From Bacteroidales bacterium (GTDB lineage Bacteria; Bacteroidota; Bacteroidia; Bacteroidales; UBA932), in assembly GCA_016291185.1 (NCBI GenBank), contig JAEFAI010000038.1, forward strand, positions 1 to 17,946: 17,946 bases of DNA, read 5' to 3'. Both the position numbers and the translations under genes were made by a program. Positions 10,332-17,076 of the stretch are shown here, in pieces. The notes under the pieces were generated by a model. It was given only the letters and a program-made list of their open reading frames with translations. It did no database searches and was not told the DNA's origin. Each line of letters begins with the position of its first letter. Position 1 is the stretch's first letter.

Positions 10332-11646
10332 CGCGCTCGTCATCGGCGCCGGCCATCCCATCGTCGTCCAGACGATGTGCAATACCCATACTTCCGACGT
10401 AGAGGCCACCGTGGCCCAGACCCTGGAGCTCGCCGCAGCGGGCGCACAGCTGGTCCGCATCACGGTGCCCGGCCGCCAGGACGTCCCGCACGTCGCGGAG
10501 ATCAAGCGCCGGCTGCGCGCCGCGGGCTGCAACGTGCCGCTGGTCGCGGACATCCATTTCTCGTCGGAGACGGCCATTGAAGTCGCTCCCGTCGTGGAGA
10601 AGGTCCGCATCAATCCCGGCAACTTCCACCCCGATCACGAGCAGGCGCGCGCGCAGTTCGCCCGTTTCCTGCAGGTCTGCAAGGAGCACGGAACCGCCGT
10701 GCGCGTGGGGCTGAACCACGGCTCGCTCGGCCGCTACATCACCGACCGCTATGGCAATACGCCGCACGCAATGGCAATGGCAGCAATGGAGTGGCTGGAG
10801 ATGTGTATCGAGGCGGATTTCCTGAATGTCGTCGTCTCCCTGAAGGCGAGCAACACGGTCGTGATGGTCGAGGCCTACCGCGAGCTGGCCCAGCGGATGC
10901 AGGAGCGCGGCGTCGTGTTCCCGATGCACCTGGGCGTCACGGAAGCCGGCGGTGGCGACAGCGGCCGCATCAAGTCCTGCGTCGGCATCGCCTCCCTCCT
11001 TCAGGAGGGCATCGGCGACACCATCCGCGTCTCCCTCACCGAACCGCCCGTCAACGAATTGCCTGTTGCGCAATACCTCGCGCTGCATGCTACGGAGTCG
11101 GCGTGGCCCGCGTCTCGGCTTCCATCCTCGCTACCCGCTGACACGGGAACCGGATTCGGCGCCACGAATCCTGCTGCGGCTGAGCTTTCGCCGTCAGTCC
11201 AGACCGACTCCGACAGGAAGATGCTTGCAGCTGCAAGTTATTGGGGTCCGAAGCTGCTGAAACGGGAGATCGACGAGATTCCGGCGACGGCAGGCCTGAG
11301 CGAATACCTCGTCGATGAGATCATGCAGGCCGCCCGGCGCCGCTTCTACAAACCCGAGTACATCGCCTGCCCCGGCTGCGGCCGCACCATGTACAACCTC
11401 CAGGAGACCTTCGAGGAAGTCCAGCGCCGCACCGCCCACCTCAAAGGCATGGTCATCGCCGTGATGGGCTGCATCGTCAACGGCCCCGGCGAGATGGCCG
11501 ACGCCGACTGGGGCTATGTAGGTGAAGGCGGCGGGAAAGTCACGATCTACCACCGCGGCGAACCCGTCCTGCGTCACATCCCCGACAGCAAAGCCATTGA
11601 CGAACTCCTCCGCCTCATCGAATCCGCCACCCTCGATCAGGCGTGA
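10294..11646 (+). CDS. ispG: (E)-4-hydroxy-3-methylbut-2-enyl-diphosphate synthase IspG (GcpE)
   Basis: IspG converts methylerythritol cyclodiphosphate to HMBPP with a [4Fe-4S] cluster, the penultimate step of the MEP isoprenoid pathway. The 450-residue product has the TIM-barrel landmarks PIVVQTMCNTHTSDVEATV, VPLVADIHF, VRINPGNF and MHLGVTEAGGG. The C-terminal cluster domain has Cys359 and Cys362 in CPGCGRT, Cys393 in GCIVNGPGE, and Glu400. The C-terminal motifs (EYIACPGCGRTMYNLQ, GEMADADWGYVG) match the Bacteroidota/plant-like type, which normally has a large extra domain of over 200 residues before the cluster. Here only about 90 residues separate NELPVAQYLA from EYIACPGC, and 40 of these come from a palindromic stretch. 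All catalytic residues are present. The start overlaps the previous gene by 38 bases. Confidence 0.95.
   Translation: MARIQTLPVRVGDALVIGAGHPIVVQTMCNTHTSDVEATVAQTLELAAAGAQLVRITVPGRQDVPHVAEIKRRLRAAGCNVPLVADIHFSSETAIEVAPVVEKVRINPGNFHPDHEQARAQFARFLQVCKEHGTAVRVGLNHGSLGRYITDRYGNTPHAMAMAAMEWLEMCIEADFLNVVVSLKASNTVVMVEAYRELAQRMQERGVVFPMHLGVTEAGGGDSGRIKSCVGIASLLQEGIGDTIRVSLTEPPVNELPVAQYLALHATESAWPASRLPSSLPADTGTGFGATNPAAAELSPSVQTDSDRKMLAAASYWGPKLLKREIDEIPATAGLSEYLVDEIMQAARRRFYKPEYIACPGCGRTMYNLQETFEEVQRRTAHLKGMVIAVMGCIVNGPGEMADADWGYVGEGGGKVTIYHRGEPVLRHIPDSKAIDELLRLIESATLDQA
11093..11212 (+). repeat. Hairpin-rich 120-bp block in frame inside ispG
   Basis: The arms CGGAGTCGG (11093-11101) and CCGACTCCG (11204-11212) are perfect 9-base inverted repeats and enclose exactly 120 bases, or 40 codons. 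Inside are the hairpins CCCG/CGGG (11134-11147) and GGATTCG/CGAATCC (11152-11158 and 11165-11171). It encodes residues about 267-307, a Ser/Pro/Thr/Ala-rich segment with no counterpart in IspG proteins that I know. The architecture matches the ligA and rlmI elements, but I see no clear shared core sequence, so membership of the same family is only probable. Confidence 0.5.
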
Positions 11647-11680
11647 CACGTAATCTATTGCAAATCAGCTATTTATAAGA

Positions 11681-11711
11681 TTAACGGGTACCTTTTCAGG
11701 GTACCCGTTAA
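11681..11711. terminator. Terminator-like hairpin between convergent operons
   Basis: TTAACGGGTACC (11681-11692) and GGTACCCGTTAA (11700-11711) form a perfect 12-bp stem around the 7-base loop TTTTCAG. It lies 34 bases after the ispG stop and 41 bases from the stop of the opposing rlmI gene, so it may end both operons. No long U-tract follows on either strand, as is common in Bacteroidota. A smaller stem, TAGCT/AGCTA (11725-11729 and 11734-11738), lies nearer rlmI. Nothing else was seen in the 106-base gap. Confidence 0.75.
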
Positions 11712-11752
11712 ATCGATATACATTTAGCTTTTCAGCTAATTACAAGTCACGG

Positions 11753-13234
11753 CTACTCGACGTAAAGCAGCAGGCCCTTCAGGTACTCCCCTTCGGGGTG
11801 ATAGATGCTGACTGGATGGTCGGCTCCCTGGCAGAGACGATCCAGGATGCGGACGCTGCGCCCGGTCTGGGCAGCGGCAGAGAAGACCGTGTTGGCGAAG
11901 GTGATCTTATCGACAACCTGCGAGCAGCTGAAGGTGAACACCAAGCCGCCAGGGGCCACCTTGGAGATGGCGGCGGCATTGAGCCGCTGATAGGCGCGCA
12001 GCGCGTTCTTCAGCGCACCGCGATGCTTGGCGAATGCCGGCGGATCGACGATCATCAGATCGTACTTCCCCTCCGGGGTCTTCCGCAGGAACTCGATCGC
12101 ATCCTCGCAGTAGTTATTAAATTCAGCTTCCTGTTTATCGGCAGGTGCCGGTTGCCGCTGGCAACCGTGGCCGCCCGTGGTCTCGTGAACGGGAGGGGCC
12201 CAGCCGTCAGACTGGGAGGGATGAGCGCGAAGCGCGAAGTTGTCCAGCGGCAAGCCGGCACCGCCGGAGGAAACCCGGTTCAGTTCAATATTGCGGGCAA
12301 CGAGGTCCATGGCGCGCGCGGAAGAATCGACGGAATCGACCAGCACGGCACCGGACGTCAGGGCATAGATGCTGAAGCCGCCGGTGTAGCAGAAAAGATT
12401 GAGCACGCGACGCCCGGCGGCGTATTTGCCGACCAGCGCGCGGTTGTCCCGCTGATCCAGGAAGAAGCCGGTTTTCTGGCCCTCCTCCCAGTTCACGAGG
12501 AACTTGCGGCCGTTCTCAAGCACCACCGTCTCGGCACCTTCGAAGCCCGGTGCGCGGTACAGATAGCCGTCGATCAGCTCCAGACCCGCCTTGAACGGCG
12601 CCGTCCCGGAGCTCTTGTCATAGACGGCCTTCAGGCGCTCGCCAAAGACAGTCTTCAGCGCGTCGCAGATCTGCGCCTTCGCACGGAACATCCCCACCGA
12701 GTGGGCCTGCATGACGCACACGCCGTCGTACCAGTCGATAATCAGTCCCGGAAGGCCATCGCCCTCACCGTGTACCAGGCGGAAACAGCTCGTTCCGCCA
12801 GTCACTGAGCCGACCGGCGAACTGTCTCCGAAAACGTCCGGCTGCGCCGGACCCCTCCCACTGCCTTCGGCAGCGGGCCCCTCCCTCTTACGGAGCCGAG
12901 GGTGGCTACGGTTTTCGGAGGCAGTTGCCGGCTCGGACGATTCAGTGACTGGCGGGAAAAGTCCGACAGCGATACGGGCCTGCAGGGCGCGGGCAATACT
13001 GTTGACCCAGAAGTCGGGTGCGGTCGGATCGGCGTCGAAGGAAAGGATGCGGACGGCAATGGAACCGATCTGCCAATGGCCAGAGGCCAGGAACTGCCCT
13101 TCGGCGCTATACACGCCGACGATGTCGCCCTCGGCGGGAGAGCCTTGCACCTGGGCCACGGCCCCGCTGAACACCCACGGATGGAAGCGGCGCAACGATT
13201 CGTCGCGCCCGTGCTTCAGAAAAACCTTAACCAT
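11753..13234 (-). CDS. rlmI: RlmI-type class I SAM-dependent 23S rRNA methyltransferase carrying two in-frame insertions
   Basis: This family (E. coli RlmI: m5C1962 of 23S rRNA) has an N-terminal PUA-like domain, a central domain and a Rossmann methyltransferase domain. Here the PUA part is about 1-75 (KHGRDESLRRFHPWVFSGAV), the SAM motif is VLNLFCYTGGFSI (about 277-289) and the catalytic motif is DPPAF (397-401). The ATG at 13234 gives 493 residues and matches the family start; a longer frame beginning at 13348 only adds an Arg-rich shadow of the exonuclease tail. E. coli RlmI has 396 residues. The excess of about 97 sits at two sites, residues about 93-148 and 325-364, both encoded by palindromic elements. 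The reading frame and motifs remain intact, so the protein may be functional. The start overlaps the exonuclease stop by eight bases. The exact target base is not provable from sequence. Confidence 0.9.
   Translation of the reverse strand: MVKVFLKHGRDESLRRFHPWVFSGAVAQVQGSPAEGDIVGVYSAEGQFLASGHWQIGSIAVRILSFDADPTAPDFWVNSIARALQARIAVGLFPPVTESSEPATASENRSHPRLRKREGPAAEGSGRGPAQPDVFGDSSPVGSVTGGTSCFRLVHGEGDGLPGLIIDWYDGVCVMQAHSVGMFRAKAQICDALKTVFGERLKAVYDKSSGTAPFKAGLELIDGYLYRAPGFEGAETVVLENGRKFLVNWEEGQKTGFFLDQRDNRALVGKYAAGRRVLNLFCYTGGFSIYALTSGAVLVDSVDSSARAMDLVARNIELNRVSSGGAGLPLDNFALRAHPSQSDGWAPPVHETTGGHGCQRQPAPADKQEAEFNNYCEDAIEFLRKTPEGKYDLMIVDPPAFAKHRGALKNALRAYQRLNAAAISKVAPGGLVFTFSCSQVVDKITFANTVFSAAAQTGRSVRILDRLCQGADHPVSIYHPEGEYLKGLLLYVE
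12144..12262. repeat. Palindromic element A inserted in frame in rlmI
   Basis: The outer arms GGTGCCGGTTGCCGCTGG (12144-12161) and CCAGCGGCAAGCCGGCACC (12244-12262) are reverse complements except for one extra base in the right arm. Internal hairpins include GGTTGCC/GGCAACC (around 12151-12167) and GCGCGAAGCGC. The core GGGAGGGGCCC, a small stem and TGGGAGGG on the plus strand also occur in element B in the other orientation. It encodes residues about 325-364, between NIELNR and the next Rossmann strand (CEDAIEFL), where relatives have only a short loop. Confidence 0.8.
12793..12958. repeat. Palindromic element B inserted in frame in rlmI
   Basis: The outer arms CCGCCAGTCACTGA (12795-12808) and TCAGTGACTGGCGG (12942-12955) are perfect; adding TT left and GAA right lengthens the match with a one-base bulge. 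A second shell, GAACTGTCTCCGAAAAC (12819-12835) against GTTTTCGGAGGCAGTTGC (12911-12928), is nearly complementary. The centre has GTCCGGC/GCCGGAC (12836-12852) and CTGCC/GGCAG (12861-12873). On the minus strand a 37-base stretch ending in GGGAGGGGCCC aligns without gaps to element A at 27 positions by my count. It encodes residues about 93-148, just before FRLVHGEGDGLPGL. Confidence 0.82.
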
Positions 13235-13994
13235 TGTCCTGCTGTGTCGTTTGTGCCTCGGCAGGCTTCTTCGCCTTGCTGCGGTGACGGCGGCGGCGCT
13301 TCTTCGCCTTCGGCGCGTCTTCACCGGCAGGCGCCGCCTGCGCGGCATCCGCCTTCGGTTGTTGTTGCTGTTGCGGCTGCGGCGGATTCAGCTCCTCCGG
13401 CGTCAGCGGATGCTTCTCGCTCTGGAGCAGCTTGAGATACATCTCCCGGCACACCCAAGCATCCGTCGCCGCATACATCTGCTGCGCGGCCGAAAGCTCC
13501 TCCGCCTCCCAGTTGGACAACTGCTGAGACTTCGAGATGCGTACGCCGAGGATGTTCGCAGCCATCTTCTTCACACTCTTGTCGCGAATGCCCCATTCGT
13601 AGGCAATCTTCTGCAGATCGATGAAGCCCTTCGCGTCGAATTTCCGATAATACTGAAGGCCGCGCACATCGTCGTGGACGGCGGCGCCGACCTTCAGGAT
13701 GCGCGGATTGGCCATCAGCGCACAGAGCAGGCGGTTCATACCCATCGTCCCGACGCGGAACAGATACGCCCTTCCGCCGCCGGACAACTGCAGGAGCGCC
13801 ACATGGTTATGGCGCTGACCCGGCGAGAACACGGGACGCGTTTCCGTATCGAAACCGATAATCCGCTGCGTGCCCAGGTAGGCAATCGCCCGCACAAAAT
13901 CGATCCCGGTTTTGTCAATCACCTGGATCTTGCCGGGGAATGACCCCAGCGGCATTTTCTCTATTTCTTCTGGCTGAATGCTAATTTTGTACAT
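13227..13994 (-). CDS. DEDDy-type 3'-5' exonuclease
   Basis: The 255-residue product has the three exonuclease motifs of the RNase D/WRN-like family (DNA_pol_A_exo1). Motif I is GFDTET (Asp49, Glu51), motif II is VHDDVRGL (Asp108 or Asp109) and motif III is YAATDAW (Tyr174, Asp178), which makes it the DEDDy subtype. It should remove nucleotides from 3' ends with two metal ions; whether the substrate is RNA or DNA is unknown. The domain ends near residue 195. The remaining 60 residues are disordered: a Pro/Gln run (PPQPQQQQQP) and a basic patch (KAKKRRRRHRSKAKK) that could bind nucleic acid. The start overlaps the upstream lipoprotein stop by 14 bases, and the stop overlaps the rlmI start by eight. 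Pairing with an rRNA methyltransferase suggests an RNA-related role. Confidence 0.9.
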   Translation of the reverse strand: MYKISIQPEEIEKMPLGSFPGKIQVIDKTGIDFVRAIAYLGTQRIIGFDTETRPVFSPGQRHNHVALLQLSGGGRAYLFRVGTMGMNRLLCALMANPRILKVGAAVHDDVRGLQYYRKFDAKGFIDLQKIAYEWGIRDKSVKKMAANILGVRISKSQQLSNWEAEELSAAQQMYAATDAWVCREMYLKLLQSEKHPLTPEELNPPQPQQQQQPKADAAQAAPAGEDAPKAKKRRRRHRSKAKKPAEAQTTQQDNG

Positions 13995-15075
13995 AAGAAC
14001 CGGGAATCAGGATGATCGAACCGTCCTCGGACTCCGGCTTGCGGACCGGACGGTACACCTTCACCTGAGGTTTGGCTATATTGTGGGTGAACATATTGCT
14101 CTCCCGCAAGAAACTATAACACTGCCCGGACACGGTCTCCATCGCGTCAATAAAGAAGAAATCACGCGACAGCAGACGTCCGAGCGTAATCGAACTCTCA
14201 TTCATCACGGACACGATCCTCGCCAGCTCACTCCTGAGCTGTTCAACATCGACCGAAAGGTCGTCCACCAGGATCACATCCAACGGCTTGATGTAGCCGG
14301 CGGCCTGGTAGCGACTCAGAAAATCGTACAGCACACTGTCGCGCTGTCCGACCCCGATCGAAACCAGGCTGGCGCCGCGGCGGCCGCGCTCAGCAGCCAT
14401 CCGGGCAAAAATCTTCTCATAAATATCCGCCGAATCGAGCTGCGGATCACAGATCACGCCGACCGAAAGGTCGTTGTGGCCACTCTGCTCGAACGCCAGG
14501 TCGATCATTTTCTCGATCGGGCTGATCACGGGAACGCGGCAGCCGGTCGAGCGGAGCAGCGTGTCCACGTCGCTGCCGCCGTACTCGCAAAGGAAAGGAT
14601 CGGCCAGCACGACCAGTTTGGAGGAAGGCTTGGCGGAAAGGCCTTCCATATCATACGGGCTGATGTGGACAGTCGTGTCCACGGCCGCCAGCACGCGGTT
14701 TACCGTCTGCAGGCGAAGCGCCTCAGCGCCCTGGCTCGCCAGGACTTCCACATAGGGCGTCGTGTCTTCAATGCAAACGAATGTTTCGCCGGCAAAATCC
14801 GGCAGGCCGTCCGGGACCATCCGGGCGTCCACATTGTCCTGCTGATCCCGGAAAGAAAGCTGCTCCGCCAAGCGGTCGCAGGTAAATTCGGGGCCGATAA
14901 TCGTTATATCTGCCTGCGAGGTGAGCTCACGTCCGCGCAGCATCTGCGCCCGCGCATCGGAACGATCCGAGAGGATCTCCCGCACCAGGGGAATAGGCGG
15001 ATTCGCCTCCTCTACCTGACGCTTGCAAGCGACAGGCAGCAACACGAGTGCCAGCAGGAAGAGTTTTGGATTCAT
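13981..15075 (-). CDS. Uncharacterised lipoprotein
   Basis: The ATG at 15075 gives 364 residues starting with MNPKLFLLALVLLPVACKRQ, a lipoprotein signal with lipid-carrying Cys17. A longer frame from 15147 has no signal and overlaps pssA, so the shorter start is chosen. The mature part alternates hydrophobic strands and helices (KLVVLADPFL, LSVGVICDPQL, PLDVILVDDL, DFFFIDAMETV), which looks like the alpha/beta fold of periplasmic binding proteins, but I recognise no family. It begins in an ATGA overlap with pssA and its stop overlaps the exonuclease start, so it is part of the same translation-coupled operon. The function is unknown. Confidence 0.85.
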   Translation of the reverse strand: MNPKLFLLALVLLPVACKRQVEEANPPIPLVREILSDRSDARAQMLRGRELTSQADITIIGPEFTCDRLAEQLSFRDQQDNVDARMVPDGLPDFAGETFVCIEDTTPYVEVLASQGAEALRLQTVNRVLAAVDTTVHISPYDMEGLSAKPSSKLVVLADPFLCEYGGSDVDTLLRSTGCRVPVISPIEKMIDLAFEQSGHNDLSVGVICDPQLDSADIYEKIFARMAAERGRRGASLVSIGVGQRDSVLYDFLSRYQAAGYIKPLDVILVDDLSVDVEQLRSELARIVSVMNESSITLGRLLSRDFFFIDAMETVSGQCYSFLRESNMFTHNIAKPQVKVYRPVRKPESEDGSIILIPGSYVQN

Positions 15076-15791
15076 AGCTTGAATAAGGCGTAAACCAGAT
15101 TGTTCAGGATGTAGAACAGCAGGCCCAGCACCACGATCAGCGACCAATGGTGACCGGCCACCAGGCAGAACACGGCGGCCGCCACGAAGATCGCCACCAG
15201 CGTCACGCGCTTGCTCCAGAGCATCCTAGAGTCGTCCCGATGCATCTTAAAGGAGAACATCGGCACCTCGCTGACCAGCAGCACGCAGAGGCAGAGCGTC
15301 AGCACGGGGACGAAATACAGCCCCGCCACCCAGGTCGAGAGGAACTCCACCGGCGAATAACAGCAATAGCAGCACAGGGCGCCGCTCAGCAGCGCCGCCG
15401 CCGGCGTGGGCAGGCCGAGGAAGCTCGAGCTCTGCCGCTCGTCCACGTTGAACTTCGCGAGACGATGCGCGCTGAAAAGCGTCAGGATCAGCGGGAACCA
15501 GTTGTACAGGCTGTTGTCAAAACGGTAGGTCTGCATCAACACGCTTAGCATCAGGCCCGGCAGGAAGCCGAAACTGATCAGGTCGCTGAGCGAATCGAGC
15601 TCCTTGCCCTTGTCGGAGTAGGCGTTCAACACACGCGCGACCAGTCCGTCGAGAAAATCGAAAACGGAAGCCGCCAGCATCGCATAGAACGCCCAATCCA
15701 ACTGATGCTTCAACGCGGCAATCACCCCGATGAGTCCGCAAATCAGATTCATCGAGGTGATGGCGTTGGGGATATGCTTGCGCAGCGTCAT
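15072..15791 (-). CDS. pssA: CDP-diacylglycerol--serine O-phosphatidyltransferase
   Basis: This membrane enzyme transfers a phosphatidyl group from CDP-diacylglycerol to serine, giving phosphatidylserine for phosphatidylethanolamine synthesis. The 239-residue product has the full CDP-alcohol phosphatidyltransferase motif D-G-x2-A-R-x8-G-x3-D-x3-D: Asp48-Gly49, Ala52-Arg53, Gly62, Asp66, Asp70. Several hydrophobic segments follow (near 95-110, 130-148, 152-176, 195-211 and 213-232). The early PNAITSMNLICGLIGV favours the serine enzyme over PgsA. Its ATG overlaps the peptidase stop by one base (TAATG) and its TGA overlaps the next start by four (ATGA). The length is normal. Confidence 0.92.
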   Translation of the reverse strand: MTLRKHIPNAITSMNLICGLIGVIAALKHQLDWAFYAMLAASVFDFLDGLVARVLNAYSDKGKELDSLSDLISFGFLPGLMLSVLMQTYRFDNSLYNWFPLILTLFSAHRLAKFNVDERQSSSFLGLPTPAAALLSGALCCYCCYSPVEFLSTWVAGLYFVPVLTLCLCVLLVSEVPMFSFKMHRDDSRMLWSKRVTLVAIFVAAAVFCLVAGHHWSLIVVLGLLFYILNNLVYALFKL

Positions 15792-16984
15792 TACTTAACG
15801 CCCAGTTTCTTCTTCAGATCCTTGGTGAGAGCGGACTTGTGGACGCAGATATCCAGCGTCTGAGCCTTCACGAAGGCCTCGGTAGCGTACCAGATGCCCT
15901 TGTAGGCACCGGTCTCGCCCCAGGAGTTCTTGACCATATAGTACTTCTTACCGTTCTGGTCCTGAGCGATGCCGTAGATATGCATGCCGTGGTCGTCGGT
16001 CATGGTCTTGTTGTCGAACTCGATCTGGCGGGACTCCTGCGTCGGGACAGCCTCGATGATGGAGACCGGCTTGGGATTGGGTTTGCCCTCCTCCTTACCG
16101 ACCCAGTGCTCCTGGTCGGAACCGGCCTGGGTGGCTTCCGCATCCACGAGGATGGCGAGACCGCCGCGGGTGAAGCCCGTGTGGCTCACATCAGCGCCCC
16201 AGCAGACAGTGTAGCCGTTCTCCAGCGCGTTGTCGAGGACGGCCATCAGCTCGTCGATCGGCACGTTGTAGGACTGGGAGCCGCGCCAGTTGTCGCAGAC
16301 CTCCAGGGAGAACCAGGTATAGAACGGATGGTGGGTGAACGAAGTCAGTTCCACATAATCGTCAGGATTGATCTTCATCGCATCGCGGTAGGAAGCCGGC
16401 GTGTAGGTCTTGCCGTCCACCACGAAGGTCTCGGGGGCCTTGCCCAGGTACTCGTCCACGACGGCGTCGAAGCCGCGCTTCCAGGCGGTCGAGAGCTTGC
16501 CACGGGTCTTGGAGACCGCCTCCACGTAAGCGAGGAGCACAGCGTCCATTTCGGACTGCTGCGGCAGCGGGGAACCATAATTCATACCCGTCATCTCCGC
16601 ATTCGGAACGATGCCGTGGTTCTTGACCACATTCAGCACGTCGCCGCAGCCGGAACCGGCGCTGAAGCCGAGCTTGCCGTCCAGACGGATATACTTCTCA
16701 GCACGCTCCTTGTAGGAATTGGAGACCACGAAGAACTCGGAGAAATCAGGGTACTTCGCCTCGTCCTTGATATTGCCAAGACGGATGGCCTCGGACTCGA
16801 GGAAACTGATGGCCGAGAAGGACCAGCAGGTACCGCTGCTAGCCTGGTTCTTGATAGACGTGATCGGAGCAGCCTTAACGGTTGTAAAGGTGTACTCGGG
16901 AAGCGGAGCGGCAGGACGCTGCTGAGCGGAAGCTAACGCGCTCACGCACAGCAAAGCTGCGGAGAAAAGGATGAATCGTTTCAT
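15791..16984 (-). CDS. Secreted C1B cysteine peptidase (bleomycin hydrolase/aminopeptidase C type)
   Basis: The ATG at 16984 gives 397 residues with a signal peptide (MKRFILFSAALLCVSALASA). The papain-fold active site is complete: Gln47 and Cys53 in NQASSGTCWSF, His332 in DDHGMHIYG, and Asn353 in KNSWGE. The H-G-M motif and the long insertion between Cys and His fit subfamily C1B, which trims peptides as an aminopeptidase. Unlike cytosolic PepC, this one is exported, so it probably works in the periplasm or outside on dietary or host peptides (inferred). The Lys-rich C-terminus (KDLKKKLGVK) is unremarkable. A longer frame beginning at 17128 runs through the terminator region and is not used. 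A -7 element lies 29 bases upstream. Confidence 0.92.
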   Translation of the reverse strand: MKRFILFSAALLCVSALASAQQRPAAPLPEYTFTTVKAAPITSIKNQASSGTCWSFSAISFLESEAIRLGNIKDEAKYPDFSEFFVVSNSYKERAEKYIRLDGKLGFSAGSGCGDVLNVVKNHGIVPNAEMTGMNYGSPLPQQSEMDAVLLAYVEAVSKTRGKLSTAWKRGFDAVVDEYLGKAPETFVVDGKTYTPASYRDAMKINPDDYVELTSFTHHPFYTWFSLEVCDNWRGSQSYNVPIDELMAVLDNALENGYTVCWGADVSHTGFTRGGLAILVDAEATQAGSDQEHWVGKEEGKPNPKPVSIIEAVPTQESRQIEFDNKTMTDDHGMHIYGIAQDQNGKKYYMVKNSWGETGAYKGIWYATEAFVKAQTLDICVHKSALTKDLKKKLGVK

Positions 16985-17012
16985 GTGTCTTTTGTAATTG
17001 GTTTCTATTCCA

Positions 17013-17020
17013 CAAAGATA
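17013..17020 (-). promoter_or_regulatory. Probable -7 promoter element of the cysteine peptidase operon
   Basis: On the minus strand TATCTTTG (plus 17013-17020) fits the Bacteroidota -7 consensus TAnnTTTG and lies 28 bases before the ATG at 16984. No clear TTTG is found 19-21 bases upstream; that position falls in the gapA terminator hairpin. The -33 element may be degenerate, or read-through from gapA may contribute. Confidence 0.6.
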
Positions 17021-17023
17021 GCA

Positions 17024-17051
17024 AAAGGATGGCAGAAATCTGCCATCCTTT
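17024..17051 (-). terminator. Terminator hairpin after gapA
   Basis: AAAGGATGGCAGA (17024-17036) and TCTGCCATCCTTT (17039-17051) form a perfect stem, in practice 12 bp with a 4-base loop. On the minus strand it begins 25 bases after the gapA stop and ends in CCTTTTGC, giving a short U-run. It separates gapA from the peptidase operon and touches the -33 position of the latter's promoter. Confidence 0.8.
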
Positions 17052-17076
17052 ATAAAAAAAGTCAGTGTTCTCCGAA

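Noticed and set aside
11753..13234. rlmI as a pseudogene disrupted by insertions
   Set aside because: Both insertions keep the frame, and all motifs up to the C-terminus remain, so an intact gene is more likely.
13235..13348. Arg-rich N-terminal extension of the RlmI frame
   Set aside because: It overlaps the basic tail of the exonuclease in another frame; family alignment puts the start at 13234 (MVKVFLKHGRDES).
11798..13943. Plus-strand frames of 336 and 410 codons opposite rlmI and the exonuclease
   Set aside because: The methyltransferase and nuclease motifs are on the minus strand; these frames have none.
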